Positions 10,575 to 20,589 of a stretch of DNA of 64,000 nt are shown piece by piece (positions within the stretch are counted from its first letter, which is position 1; every line of letters starts with the position of its first letter). Below the pieces are notes generated by a model. The model was not told the DNA's origin and did no database searches. It was given only the letters and a program-made list of their open reading frames with translations. The translations under genes and the position numbers were made by a program. The stretch comes from Locusta migratoria. Lineage: Eukaryota > Arthropoda > Insecta > Orthoptera > Acrididae. Where the stretch lies: positions 904,065,094 through 904,129,093 of the forward strand of contig CM048744.1 of NCBI GenBank assembly GCA_026315105.1, in the 5' to 3' direction.

Positions 10575-12265
10575 TCTGCATCTACATGGGATACTTTGCA
10601 AATCACATTTAAGTGTCTGGCAGAGGGTTCATCGAACCACAATTATACTATTTATCTCCCGCTCCATTCTCGAATGGCGCGTGGGAAGAATGAACACCTG
10701 AATCTCTCTGTTCGAGCTCTGATTTCTCGTATTTTATTCTGATGATCATTTCTGCCTACGTAAGTGGGAGTCAACAATATATTTTCGCATTCGGAAGAGA
10801 ATGTTGGCGATTGGAGTTTCGCAAGTAGCCCACGCCGCAGCGATAAGCGCCGTTGTTGTAATGATTCCCATCCCAGATCCTTTATCATTTCCGTAACGCT
10901 GTCTCCCCTGTATCGCGACAATACGAAACGAGCTGCCCTTCTTTGTACTCTTTCGATGTCCTCCGTCAAACCCACCTGATAAGGCTGCAATGCTCCAAAA
11001 ATGGACGAACAAGCGTAGTGTATGCAGTTTCTTTTGTAGTTCTGTTGCATGTCTCTGGTTCGCCTTTCCCATGATATTATCTACGTGTTCTTTTCAATTT
11101 AAGTCTGAATTCATAGTAAGTCCTAGGTATTTTGCGGAGTTTACGGCCTTCACATTTAATTGATTTATCTTGTAAACAAAGTTTAACGGATTTCTTTTCG
11201 TACTCATGTGGACGACTACACACTTCTCATTATTTAGAGTCAATTGCCAATTTTTACACCATACTGATATCTTATTCAGATCGTTCTGCAGTTGGTTTTG
11301 ATCTTCAGCTGATTTTACTACACGGTAAATGACAGCGTCATCTTCAAATAACCTAAGAGAGCTACTTAGATTTTCCCCTATATCGTTTATGTAAATAAGG
11401 AACAGCAGAGGACCAATAACACTACCCTGTGGAACACCCGATATCACCTCTGTTTTACTCGATGCCTTACCATCGATTACTACGAACTGTTTCCTCTCTC
11501 ACAAGAAATCCCCTATCCAATCGCAAATTTGGGGCGATATACCATAACCACGCAATTTGATTAGTGAGGTACGGTGTCAAAAGCTTTCTGGAAATCAAGA
11601 TATACGGAATCGTTTTGCGAACCATTGTCGATAGCGCCCATTACGTCGTGTGAATAAAGAGCTAGTTGTGTTTCGCATGAACGATATTTTCTAAATCCGT
11701 GTTGACCTTGGGTCAATAGATCGTTCTGTTCGAGATAATTCATAATATTTGAATACAGGATATGTTCCAAAACCCTGCTGCAAATTGACGTCAGTGAAAT
11801 AGGCCTGTAGTTTAGTGGGTTACTCCTACTGCCTTTTTTGAATGTAGGTGTGACCTGGGCAACTTTCCAATCTTTTGGTACAGATCCTTCTATGAGAGAG
11901 CGGTTGTATATGACTGTTAAGTAAGGAGCTATCGCCTCAGCATAATCAGACAGAAATCTAATGGGTATACAATCCGGACCAGAAAACTTGTTTTTGTTAA
12001 GTGATTTTAGTTGCTGCACTACTCCGATGATATCTACTTCTACGTTACTCATTACGGCATCTGTTCGTAATTCGAAATCTGGAATATTGGTTTCGTCTTC
12101 TTTGGTGAATGAGTTTCTAAAAGCTATGTTTAGTAACTCTACTTTAGTAGCTCTGTCATCGGCAGGATCGCCATTGCTATCACGTAGTGACAGTATTGTT
12201 TGTGATTTGCCCGGAGTATATTTAACATTTGACCAAAATCTCTTTGGGTTTTCAGTCAAATTTCC
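10575..12265 (-). pseudogene. CR1/L2-like LINE reverse transcriptase, 5'-truncated and broken
   Basis: Minus-strand pieces in order. 12259-11561 holds the linker and RT fingers/palm, with GPDCIPIRFL, NYRPISLTSI, GQHGFRKYRSCETQL and YLDFQKAFDTVPH. 11447-11094 holds ISGVPQGSVIGPLLFL and the active-site box, then NSAKYLGL. 11050-10652 is the C-terminal part, with RRAARFVL and FPRAIREW. The 3' UTR ends at the CATCTACATGGG end near 10578. Frameshifts separate the pieces, and there is a stop before ERKQF. The catalytic FADD box reads FEDD (codon 11343-11345). No endonuclease domain is present, so the copy is 5'-truncated. Motifs fit the Jockey-superfamily CR1/L2 type; exact clade is uncertain. Confidence 0.85.
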
Positions 12266-12269
12266 AGAT

Positions 12270-12495
12270 TAGTTTTGTTTTTAATGAAATAAATCGCAAT
12301 TTGCAATGGCTTCACTGTACTAGGTTTAGATGTAATACAAATGTGCGGCGAATGAAAATTTGTGCCCGGCCGGGATTCGAACCCGGGATCTCCTGCTTGG
12401 TCTTACATCTAAGCCTAGTACAGTGAAGCCTTAAGTGATCGTAAATTGCGATTTATTTCATTAAAAATGAACGCTGTAACGTCGTCATAAATATT
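12270..12495 (-). mobile_element. tRNA-derived retroposon fragment inside an inverted repeat
   Basis: The core holds a minus-strand T-arm (CGGGATTCGAACCCGGGATC region, 12371-12390). It is flanked by inverted arms: TTCACTGTACTAGGTTTAGA (12311-12330) against TCTAAGCCTAGTACAGTGAA (about 12408-12427). The palindrome extends outward through AAATCGCAATTTGC-type sequence on both sides. The right part matches the tail of the neighbouring copy at 12600-12905. Confidence 0.6.
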
Positions 12496-12599
12496 GAATT
12501 GTATACAAGCAGAGGCTGGGCTCCTTACGACAATTAATTGTGTCTCGATACCTCGTGGTCTGTTCTCCCTGATGCGGGAATACAGTATTGTGGCTGCGA

Positions 12600-12905
12600 G
12601 CGTTACAGAATTAAGAGGCTGTGGTAATAGGAAGAGAGGGTGTGGTGCATGGAGATTTGGGTGTGGCGGGAGACGTGCAGGGAAGAGTCCTCTGCAGTGG
12701 GGTTGGTCTCTGTGTCCTCGGCGGCGGAGTGGTCAACGCGTCTGCCTAGTAAGCAGGAGGTACCGGGTTCGAATCCCGGCTGGGCTCCAATTTTCATTCG
12801 CTGCACATTGGTATTACATCTAAACCTAGTACAATGAAGACATAAGTGATCGCAAATTGCGATTTATTTCATTGAAAATGAACGCTGTAACATCGTCATA
12901 AATAT
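12600..12905 (+). mobile_element. tRNA-Thr(AGT)-like SINE
   Basis: At 12718-12786 the sequence folds like a tRNA 3' half. The anticodon stem CTGC/GCAG (12742-12745, 12753-12756) encloses loop CTAGTAA with anticodon AGT (12748-12750). The T stem is CCGGG/CCCGG (12763-12767, 12775-12779). The acceptor stem does not pair and the flanks are retroposon-like, so I call it a tRNA-derived SINE, not a tRNA gene. Its tail (TGATCGCAAATTGCGATTTA and on to CATCGTCATAAATAT) recurs after the fragment at 12270-12495. Confidence 0.6.
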
Positions 12906-13207
12906 ATAGATATTTTTGTTTACTTAACAGGTTTTCATCTTCAGAGTATGACCACTGTGTCAAAGAGGTTACATTGTTTTGATACAGAAGAGGAAGAGAT
13001 GACAAATGTCAACTTTTGGATCGACATACATAGTAAAACACTTCTTTGACATTGTGTTATTACAATTGGCAACTTGAAAACTCAATAGCAATCAATGAAT
13101 ATACAATGTGTGGGGGATAAATCAAGGAATAAATCTGAACATAACTTGGAAACTGGAACTACCTACAATAGTATTAACAAGCTGATAATGCTAATAAATA
13201 TATATAA

Positions 13208-13909
13208 ATACGTTTTCTTGATAACACAACGCTGCGACTAATAAAAATTCTTTACTAACAACTCACTACCGGTTTCGCAAATTAAATTTGCATCATGAGG
13301 TGCTTATTTCATTCACGTCTTTACCACATGTTACTTTGACTCTGAACTAGCTGATACTCAGCATTATTCTCGAGTTGTAACCAACTTCCCTATAAGACCG
13401 TCTATAAAATCCCATTTTTCCAAAAAGTAGTAATCCGTCAAACATGTATTAAAAACTAAACAAAATCGCATACCTAAAACAGTAAATTTTCATCAGCCAA
13501 TGGTCTACATTTGAAATAAATCATTAACTACGCTGAATATCTGTCTTAGTGTAAAGTTTTATATCAGATGTAGGCCATCGGCTGATGAAAATTTACTGTT
13601 TTAGGTATGCGATTTTGTTCAGTTTTTAATACATGTTTGACGGAGAACCACTTTTTGGACAAAAGGGATTTTATAGATGGTTTTGTAGGCAAGCTGATTA
13701 CAGCTTGAGAATAATTTTGGGGATCAGCTAGTTTAGAGTCAAAATAACATACTATGGTTAACATCTGAATGAAATAAGCACCTGATGATGCAAATTTCAT
13801 TTGCGAAACCGGTTGTGAGTTCTTAGAAAAGAATTTTTAACAGTCACAGCGGTGTGGGTGTTATCTAGAAAATGAATCAGTTTGACTATTGTTGCCCGGT
13901 GAATAAAGT
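13208..13909. mobile_element. Foldback element nested in the outer foldback
   Basis: The arms are about 13211-13525 and 13552-13874, with a loop of only about 27 bp. Matching blocks include TACCGGTTTCGCAAATT with its inverse, GTGCTTATTTCATTC / GAATGAAATAAGCAC, and CATACCTAAAACAGTAAATT with its inverse. After the right arm there is an unpaired tail of about 35 bp to 13909. It interrupts the left arm of the outer element and is therefore younger. It has no coding capacity. Confidence 0.75.
13782..13812 (+). ncRNA. Hammerhead-like core in the inner foldback, right arm
   Basis: CTGATGA (13782-13788), one T, then a perfect stem GCAAAT/ATTTGC (13790-13795, 13799-13804) with loop TTC, followed immediately by GAAACCGG. 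This matches the hammerhead core except for the extra T before stem II. The mirrored copy in the left arm (13269-13299, minus) reads CTCATGA, a change at a G that is essential in known hammerheads. Confidence 0.45.
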
Positions 13910-14459
13910 ATTGTACATAGCTAACTACCTTGATAATAACTTTGGGCGATAATTATAGATAGGTGTTACATACGACAGTTGTAAGGCCAGGTTTGGAGTG
14001 GCTTCTAGAACTTGAAATTTTTAGAATATTAATTTTATTAGCACAGATCTCTTTTAGTTTACTCTAATCGAATAAGTATTCCACACTTTAATTTATTTTA
14101 AGTTCTGGAAGCCACATCAAACCTGGCTATAGAACTGTCATATGTGACACCTATCTATAATTATCGCCCAAAATTATTATCAAAGCACTTAGTTATATAT
14201 ATTTATTAGCATTATGTTTGTTTATAACATAGGTAGTTCCAGTTCCCAGGTTATGTTCAAATTTATTCCTTGTTTTATCCTCCACACATTGTATATTAAC
14301 TTATTACAGGGGTTTTCAAGTTACCAATTGTAACAACACAATGTCAAAGATGTGGTTTACTATGTATGTCAATCTGAGTGTAGACATTTGTCATCTCTTC
14401 CACTAATGTTTGGCCTCATAAGCCGAAAACCGGTTAAGTAAACAAAAATAAACTAGTAG

Positions 14460-15000
14460 AACACACACAAAATTGTATTTTTTATTTTATTAGATCAGCC
14501 ACACTTTAGGATATAATGTAGATAGAGTTATGTTTAAATAATTAATAAGAATAAATTATTTTCAATAATATTCGCAATATATTTAGTTTCATCAGCGTAA
14601 GCGACGGAGACAGCCGCACACAAATTAATATTACTGACTATTTTGTTGGTACACTGTGACAGTTAATGAGTTGTTGCACACAAATGAGCTCTCATCCTCA
14701 TTAACGAGTAGTGATTTCGTTGGCACCATATAACACTGCAACACATATGCCGGTCATGGATACTATCTGACAAAAAGCAGATAAAAAATCGCACCGCCTT
14801 GCTTCAAGGTTCACTTTCGGTTTTCCTATAGTTTCACGATTTTGTAAAATATTTCGGACCAAAAATTATAAAAATATTTATAAAATACAATATGATACTT
14901 ACATACTTAGCCGTACTACCCCACAGCCTAAGTACCCCCTTCATACTTTAGGTCAAAACACGAATTTTTTAAAAATTTTGAAAATTCTAGAATCAAATAA
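14460..15000. other. No gene recognised
   Basis: AT-rich sequence without frames or clear repeat ends. Confidence 0.5.
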
Positions 15001-15003
15001 AAA

Positions 15004-15200
15004 ATGTTCAAATGTTTGTAAAGCTTATGGGACTTAACTGCGGTGTCATCAGTCCCTAAACTTACAAACTACTTATGAACTACCTTATACTAAAGACAGC
15101 ACAAACATCCATACTCGAGGGGGGATTCGAACCCCCGACGGGGAACGGCCTCGCGCATCGCAGCATAGCGCCTCAGTGTGCTCGGCCGCTCTGCCGTGGC
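15004..15200 (-). mobile_element. tRNA-derived SINE, copy 4 (divergent head)
   Basis: Minus-strand copy with intact B box (GGTTCGAATCCCCCCTCGAG). Its head (GATGCGCGAGGCCGTTCC) is of the same subfamily as the copy at 7.3 kb. I found no clear target duplication, so the right boundary near CTGCCGTGGC is approximate. Confidence 0.85.
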
Positions 15201-15209
15201 TCGTGAGTT

Positions 15210-15988
15210 TTGTGTCATATTTGGCAGCAATAATTTACGAATGGATCATGCGTTTTTTAATCTGATCATCCTGAGATAGTAGAAAAGAGTTTCAATAAGA
15301 CTAGCATTTTATGTACGCTGCATGGATCAACATATTATCTTCTTTGGAAAGAGGGCCTAGAAAATGACCTAAATCCATTTAGTACTGATGACAGAAACAA
15401 CGGGGACGAGAGTGAAGTCCAAAGAATGGTAGGCTCAGTTGTTTATAAATTCTTTGTTGAGGCATAAGTAGGCCGTATTCAGTATTGAAAACAACTTTTA
15501 TAAAATTAATGTATTTCAGATAATTACTTAGAACGTGGTTTCTGTTAACTACTAACTGCCACGTGAAAAGATGAGGCACGTGTATAATAAAGCAATTAAC
15601 AAATTTAGCGTTTCTTGAACCAACTGTACCACTGACTTTACTAAGTTTGCACCTGTGGTACCTTACTCAATTTCGGGAATAAAAAAGTTGGAAAAAAGGA
15701 GGGTACTATAGTCGAGTAAATACGGTATAAAAATATACAAAACTAAATATATAAAATCATCTATACATAACGTTTAGCTTTACTTAATTACATACTACTT
15801 ATTATTAACTTTTTTTTGCCGTAAAAGCAGTCAACAATCCGAAGATTGATTTGAACACCACATTGATTTACTAGGCATGGTTCTGGAGGTGGTATGCTAT
15901 TGTCTTTCTCTGATCTCTGAACTGATTTATCCTGCCATTTATAAGGTGACCTACGGCTTAACGTGGATTCCAAACCATTGTGCAACTC
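15210..15988. other. No gene recognised
   Basis: AT-rich, no conserved frame or repeat terminus. Confidence 0.5.
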
Positions 15989-16766
15989 GACATTTCTCTC
16001 TCCAAGACTGTCAGATGTGAAAGAAGTGAAAAAAAAAAATCATTTGACAGAACGGGGATTGAACCCACTACCTTTGGATTCTTAGTGTGTCACTCTACGG
16101 AGCCGAATACTTTTATTAATTTTTTGTAAATATGTGCAAACGTGGGTGGTAAAACTGCTCAGCCTTTTTGGAACGCCATTACAAAGAAATTCAATTGCTG
16201 TTTTCTCTGCTAGGTGCAAAACTAGACCTTGCGGATGACTTCAGATAAATTCTGAATGGAATCCGGCTGTTTCTCTTTCTCTCTCATCTGAAAAGAACAG
16301 AGGTACAAATTTAAAATCGCCTCAGCCGAGGACGCACAGGATACCGTGCCCACGGGCGCACATTTCTCTCTCCAAGACTGTCAGATGTGACAGAAGTGAA
16401 AAAAAAATCATTTGACTGAACGGGGATTGAATCCACTACCTTTGGATTCTTAGTGTGTCACTCTACAGAGCCGAATATTTTTATTAATTTTTTGTAAATA
16501 TGTGCAAACGTGGGTGGTAAAACTGATCAGCCTTTTTGGAAGGCCATTACAAAGAAATTCAATTGCTGTTTTCTCTGCTAGGTGCAAAACTAGACCTTGC
16601 GGATGACTTCAGAATCGGATAACCTTACAAATAAGGACATAGGCTTTATGATAAATTCTGAAGGGAATCCGGCTGTTTCTCTTTCTCTCTCATCTGAAAA
16701 GAACAGAGGTACAGATTTAAAATCGCCTCAGCCGAGGGCGCACAGGATACCGTGCCCACGGGCGCG
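15989..16766. repeat. 370-bp tandem duplication with tRNA-like segment
   Basis: CATTTCTCTCTCCAAGACTG starts at 15991 and again at 16361, a period of 370 bp. The units are nearly identical. The second has about 36 extra bases (16614-16650, including ACAAATAAGGACATAGGC) that the first lacks. Each unit holds a minus-strand T-arm-like box (GGGATTGAACCCACTACC-type, 16056 and 16426). High identity implies a recent duplication or an assembly effect. Confidence 0.85.
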
Positions 16767-17209
16767 GTTCCTGCAGGGGGATGCTTGTCCACTGTTGGTC
16801 GAGCTGATCTCTACGAGATTACGAGAGTAACTCGGGCGTCCGATCCTTGATTGTCGTGGGTGCACTCGTGTTCTCTCGATAATCAATTTTTTGTTCGGGG
16901 AAAGCCCCGGAGATAAATTGAATTGGTCCCAATCCCCCGGTTCCGACCAAGGTTTTCGGGAGGTTTTCCTTGGTTGTAAGGCGTATGCCGGAACTGGTAA
17001 GCCTCTCCCACTTATTCCCAATTGGGATTCCCCTTTGCCCCACTATCAGCTTGTCTGATAATTGGCTGAATAGAACCGCGACCCTTTATGGGCCGAATCT
17101 CAAACAGCCCGCTCCACTCCTCGGAGTGGAGAATGAAAAGAATAAGATCATCACTGGTACATTGATTATGATTTATGCTGACATATATAATCTTCGCTTG
17201 TGTGGTGGC
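16767..17209. other. No gene; unassigned repeat-like DNA
   Basis: GC-richer than its surroundings, with CGGGAGGTTTTCCTTGG at 16957-16973, a form seen in dispersed repeats. Frames are short and unconvincing. Confidence 0.35.
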
Positions 17210-17225
17210 CTTGTTACTAGAGATG

Positions 17226-17312
17226 GGCGTACTCGGGTTCCACGCCAACCCGAGTTAACCGAGTTGAAATTTCGCCTAACCCGAGTTAACTCGAGTTGGC
17301 TAACCCGAGTAA
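17226..17312. repeat. Left-end array of ACTCGRGTT sites
   Basis: Six copies of a 9-10 bp motif (TACTCGGGTT, AACCCGAGTT, AACTCGAGTT and variants) in 87 bp. Five more lie at 18564-18725 and about nine at 20050-20300. Spacing is irregular. They resemble subterminal transposase-binding arrays. Confidence 0.7.
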
Positions 17313-17321
17313 GGACAAAAA

Positions 17322-18350
17322 TGTACGTGAACGGCCAGTTTCATTCGTCTTTCAGTTAACGAAATCGATCTGCACAAAATTATTACACAGCAGTCGCTAG
17401 TATTAACGAGCCAAAAAAGTAAATAAAAAATAAAAACTTTCATTTGCATTTTGCCTCTTGGTTAGCAAGACGGAATCGGTACGAAGTGAATGGATATTTC
17501 GGCCATCAATGTGTTGACACACATTGTAGACTCTCTGAAACCATACAATAGGCAAGGAATGAAGTACTTTTAATTAAACTAGGTAAAAGCATGGAGTTAT
17601 TAGAACACGCGAAGTTTGACTTCAAGTAATTACGAATAGCAAGTTATCTGGCGAATTTTTACCCTTCAAATTCATTTGTTGTAATGCCAAGGCTAACCGA
17701 AACACGCGTTGTTTACTTTAATAATTAAAATTTCAGGTTTTTTAATATTATTTTTAGTGAAGTACAAGTGTCGTAGTACCGGTAAGTCAATCAGTCCACC
17801 CTGCTCGACACCATCACAGATTTCGGTGGAAATTCAAATGAACATTCGCACCGTCGCGATGGAGATAGGTGAAGTTAACATTCGTTGAAACAATAACTGT
17901 CACTGGTTTTAATGCATGCCCTAGTTTTCAAACAGCGAGCATGAATTTCTGCCGAATTTGAGTTAATATAACTCGGGAGGTCTCATACAGCGTTATGCAT
18001 TCTCCTAAAAGTAATAGTGAAACGAATTTTAAAAGGCACATTCATCCCCGAATAAATTGGCATCCAAATTTTGACTTCACATATCGCAGGGAGACCAGTT
18101 TGAAAAGTTTTATGGAACATAGTGTAATGTAAAACCAGGTCGAAAATAAATTATTAATTATTCGAATGTGGTAAATTAATGAACCTTTATAGTTGATTTT
18201 CATTATTATTCTTAAAAGAAACCATAAATTGTACAAGGTAGTCAAATATCATTTCTTTCGATAATACATCACTCCAGTTCGTCTAGTGTTTTATTGTGCA
18301 ATTATGGGCAAGGCGGGACATAGGGGATGAAAGTCGTTTTGAATGTATGT
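17322..18350. other. Interruption of the transposon's left arm, unassigned
   Basis: Compared with the right end, the left subterminal array is split here by about 1 kb of AT-rich DNA. No frame or terminal repeat was recognised. It may be another insertion. Confidence 0.35.
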
Positions 18351-18372
18351 ATGTCGCGCGACACTGTACGGG

Positions 18373-18555
18373 GGCCGGCCGCGGTGGCCGAGGTGACTGA
18401 GGCGCTCCAGTCACGGTCAGCACGGCCACTACGGTCGGGGGTTCGAATCCCCCCTCGGGCATGGATATTTGTGCCGTCCTTAGTTCATAAGTAGTTTGTA
18501 AGTTTAGGGACTGATGACCCCGTAGTTAAGTCCCATAAGCTTAACAAACATTTGA
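18373..18555 (+). mobile_element. tRNA-derived SINE, copy 5
   Basis: Plus-strand copy with the canonical head and B box. It is flanked by the 12-bp perfect duplication ACACTGTACGGG (18361-18372 and 18556-18567) and inserted within the left part of the THAP transposon. Confidence 0.93.
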
Positions 18556-18721
18556 ACACTGTACGGGTCTACTCGGGTTACTGCCACTGCAGCGTGCCAT
18601 TGCCGACGGGTAAGGCCGCACTAACTCGAGTAAGCTGCCTGGCGGGCCGCGCTGAGCCAACTCGAGTAAGAGCGCCAGCTGCGTCCTGCCAGGGCCAACT
18701 CGAGTTAAGGCGACTCGGGTT

Positions 18722-18832
18722 CCGCGCGCATGCGCAGTGCTGCCTGCTGCGTCGCACCTGGGCACAGAATAAGGAGTATACAGAAAGGAAACTCCCGCTG
18801 CAGTCTGTCGTCCAAAATTTAGTGCGCATGCG
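18722..18832. promoter_or_regulatory. Pair of NRF1/Ewg-like GCGCATGCGC sites
   Basis: CGCGCATGCGCAG (about 18725) and TGCGCATGCGCGG (about 18821) lie 180-280 bp upstream of the THAP ATG. GCGCATGCGC is the palindromic site of the NRF1/Erect-wing family, common in animal promoters. A promoter for the THAP transcript is inference; the region is also GC-rich and subterminal in the transposon. Confidence 0.4.
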
Positions 18833-19003
18833 CGGAATCGGCCAGCTTGAAAAGCAGTAAACGTGTGATCACTCCCTACTCTGTGGCGTGGTAATGCTCC
18901 GTCTTTGTTTGTTAACTGTGTATTTTAACAGCCTGAATCGCATAAAAGTAAACAAGTATTTGGTACAGTGAAAAGAAAGAACTGGAGCTGTTCCGTTTTT
19001 ATT

Positions 19004-19116
19004 ATGAGCAGCAATAAAAGAAAAGGCGGCCGATGGTGTTCAGCACCTAATTGCCGTAATAATTCGAATACAAATAAGGATATAAGTTTCTTCATCTACC
19101 CAAAAGATGCTGAGCA
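19004..19116 (+). CDS. THAP zinc-finger first exon (partial)
   Basis: ATG opens 37 complete codons plus two bases, ending at GTAAGT (19117-19122), a consensus splice donor. The reading through gives TAA at once. The peptide contains WCSAPNC (the first Cys pair, C-x4-C) and SFFIYPKD, which match the start of a THAP C2CH DNA-binding domain. The remaining zinc ligands (a Cys and a His) would lie in a later exon. I could not identify that exon; an acceptor-like GTTGCTGTTGCTGCAG ends near 19250. THAP domains bind transposon ends in P-type and some hAT-type proteins. It sits centrally in the transposon, downstream of the NRF1-like sites. Confidence 0.6.
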
Positions 19117-20589
19117 GTAAGTGAACGTCGCTATATGTGCAGTAAAAGTTAAATGTTATCAGTTTCGAATGAGAGCAATATGCACAGAATTATTAAAAGT
19201 AGCCTTGCTTCTTCTCTTGACGATAACTCTCGCTGTTGCTGTTGCTGCAGCACTTCAACAGCATCAAAATGTTGAAGTACATTTATATTTTATGAGTTTA
19301 ACGTTGCAGGGAATAATATAAAATGAATGACAAAGAATAGTGCGTAAGTATGCAGGTAAAATTTTACTCACAGCATTGGAGGCTTAGTGTTCTAATGTTG
19401 GCAACGAATGCTCTTCGGATACTCAAACAAATAGATTAAGGGGAATAATTATTTTATGCTGTTCCTGCTCTGTGGTTGACAGATTCCTCTATATCCCCTT
19501 CTCCGGTCAGCAAATTAATGATACTCCTAAAGCAAATACAACTTTTATATATGCCCAGACGTCATTAGTTCTGCGTAATCACGTTGTATTGCTAAGTCTG
19601 ACTCAATATTTTGTGCGAATTTACTTGTGTCAAATAAAACCTGGCAGTTGTATAGTCACTGTCTTGTTTATAACTAATTTCCCAAACATAACTCCGCGTT
19701 ATTTGAGATTTTTCTAGAGATAAGCACCAAATAAAACGATAATTGATTCCACCGTACATTTTCGTAGTTGTATTAAAATTTAGGCCTAATTTTTTCGTTG
19801 GATTACAATTAGGTGCAAGAAAAGGGCGCAAAATAGCTGAGAGCTTAATGAAAAGCCGTTTCCTTTCGTACAAGTCGGTGAGATTAACTGCAGTTCGTAA
19901 AAAGTCCATTTCCAGCCAAAGTACTAAGTGGCTATAGTTCCGCATTTACTGCTTTTCAATATGGCGTCGAGCGCAACGCTTGGTAACATACAGATCAAAG
20001 GCGCCGTCCCCAGCTTTCCCTTCTGTATGCTCCCTATTCTGTGACCTGGTCCAACTCGGGTTAGGCCAACTCGACTAAGCAGTGGCTGCCTAGTGCCTCT
20101 GCTGCCTGCTACGTGTCGCTAGTGCAGTGGCGGCTACATTCTGACTCGGGTTATGTCGGCGCGACAACTCGGGTAAACTCGGATTTCGGCGGCGCAACGG
20201 TGACAGTAACACACGTACTCAACTCGAGTTGGTAGTAGTCTTACGCGAGTTGACCCGAAATAGTCTTCACCCGAGTTAACTGGGGTTGGTAACTCGAGTT
20301 GACCCATCCCTACTTGTTATGTTTTCTATCGTTTTGATGCTTTTTCTAATATCATTAAAAACTTGTACAATGTTCGTGCACAGTGTTTCATTTCTACAGT
20401 TGCCGTGAAGATAGCAGTGCACGTTCTAGCCGAAATATCATAGCTATTTAAAGTAATTAGATAAGTGGTAAGACAATCATACCATGAGCTACACTGCGAC
20501 AGTGGAATATAAGGGCCTATAATCAAAGTAAAACAATTTTTTTGCTAATCAATGATTGTTATTAGGAACATCGTAGTCACTGTTTATTA

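Larger units (their letters stand above)
12911..14450. mobile_element. Large foldback element (outer), left arm split by a second foldback
   Basis: The left arm is 12911-13207 plus about 13910-14016; the right arm is about 14097-14450. Inverted matches include TTTGTTTACTTAAC / GTTAAGTAAACAAA at the ends, ATACAATGTGTGG / CCACACATTGTAT, TAATGCTAATAAATATATAT and GGGCGATAATTATAGATAGG. If the inner foldback (about 13208-13909) is removed, the left arm becomes nearly continuous. No coding frame. The right end carries GCCGAAAACCGG after CACTAATG, a decayed form of the shared hammerhead-like core. Class is unassigned; Penelope-like relatives are one possibility. Confidence 0.75.
17218..20312. mobile_element. 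DNA transposon with THAP exon, hAT- or P-like
   Basis: The left end TAGAGATGGGCGTACTCGGG and the right end (read inward) TAGGGATGGGTCAACTCGAG form imperfect inverted ends. They are flanked by 8-bp near-identical duplications, CTTGTTAC (17210-17217) and CTTGTTAT (20313-20320). The duplication fits the hAT pattern nTnnnnAn, and P elements also make 8-bp duplications. Both subterminal regions are arrays of ACTCGAGTT-like sites, and inverted similarity extends to about 18870 and 19945. Inside are a THAP-domain exon and a SINE. No transposase catalytic domain was seen, so the copy is internally deleted. A THAP plus hAT combination is known from P52rIPK/THAP12-type proteins. Confidence 0.65.

Noticed and set aside
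12718..12790. tRNA-Thr(AGT) gene
   Set aside because: Anticodon arm and T-arm fold, but the acceptor stem does not pair and retroposon tail sequence follows directly. Better read as a SINE head.
20030..20312. Telomere-like or centromeric satellite from CTCGAGTT repeats
   Set aside because: Spacing is irregular and copies occur only at the ends of one transposon.
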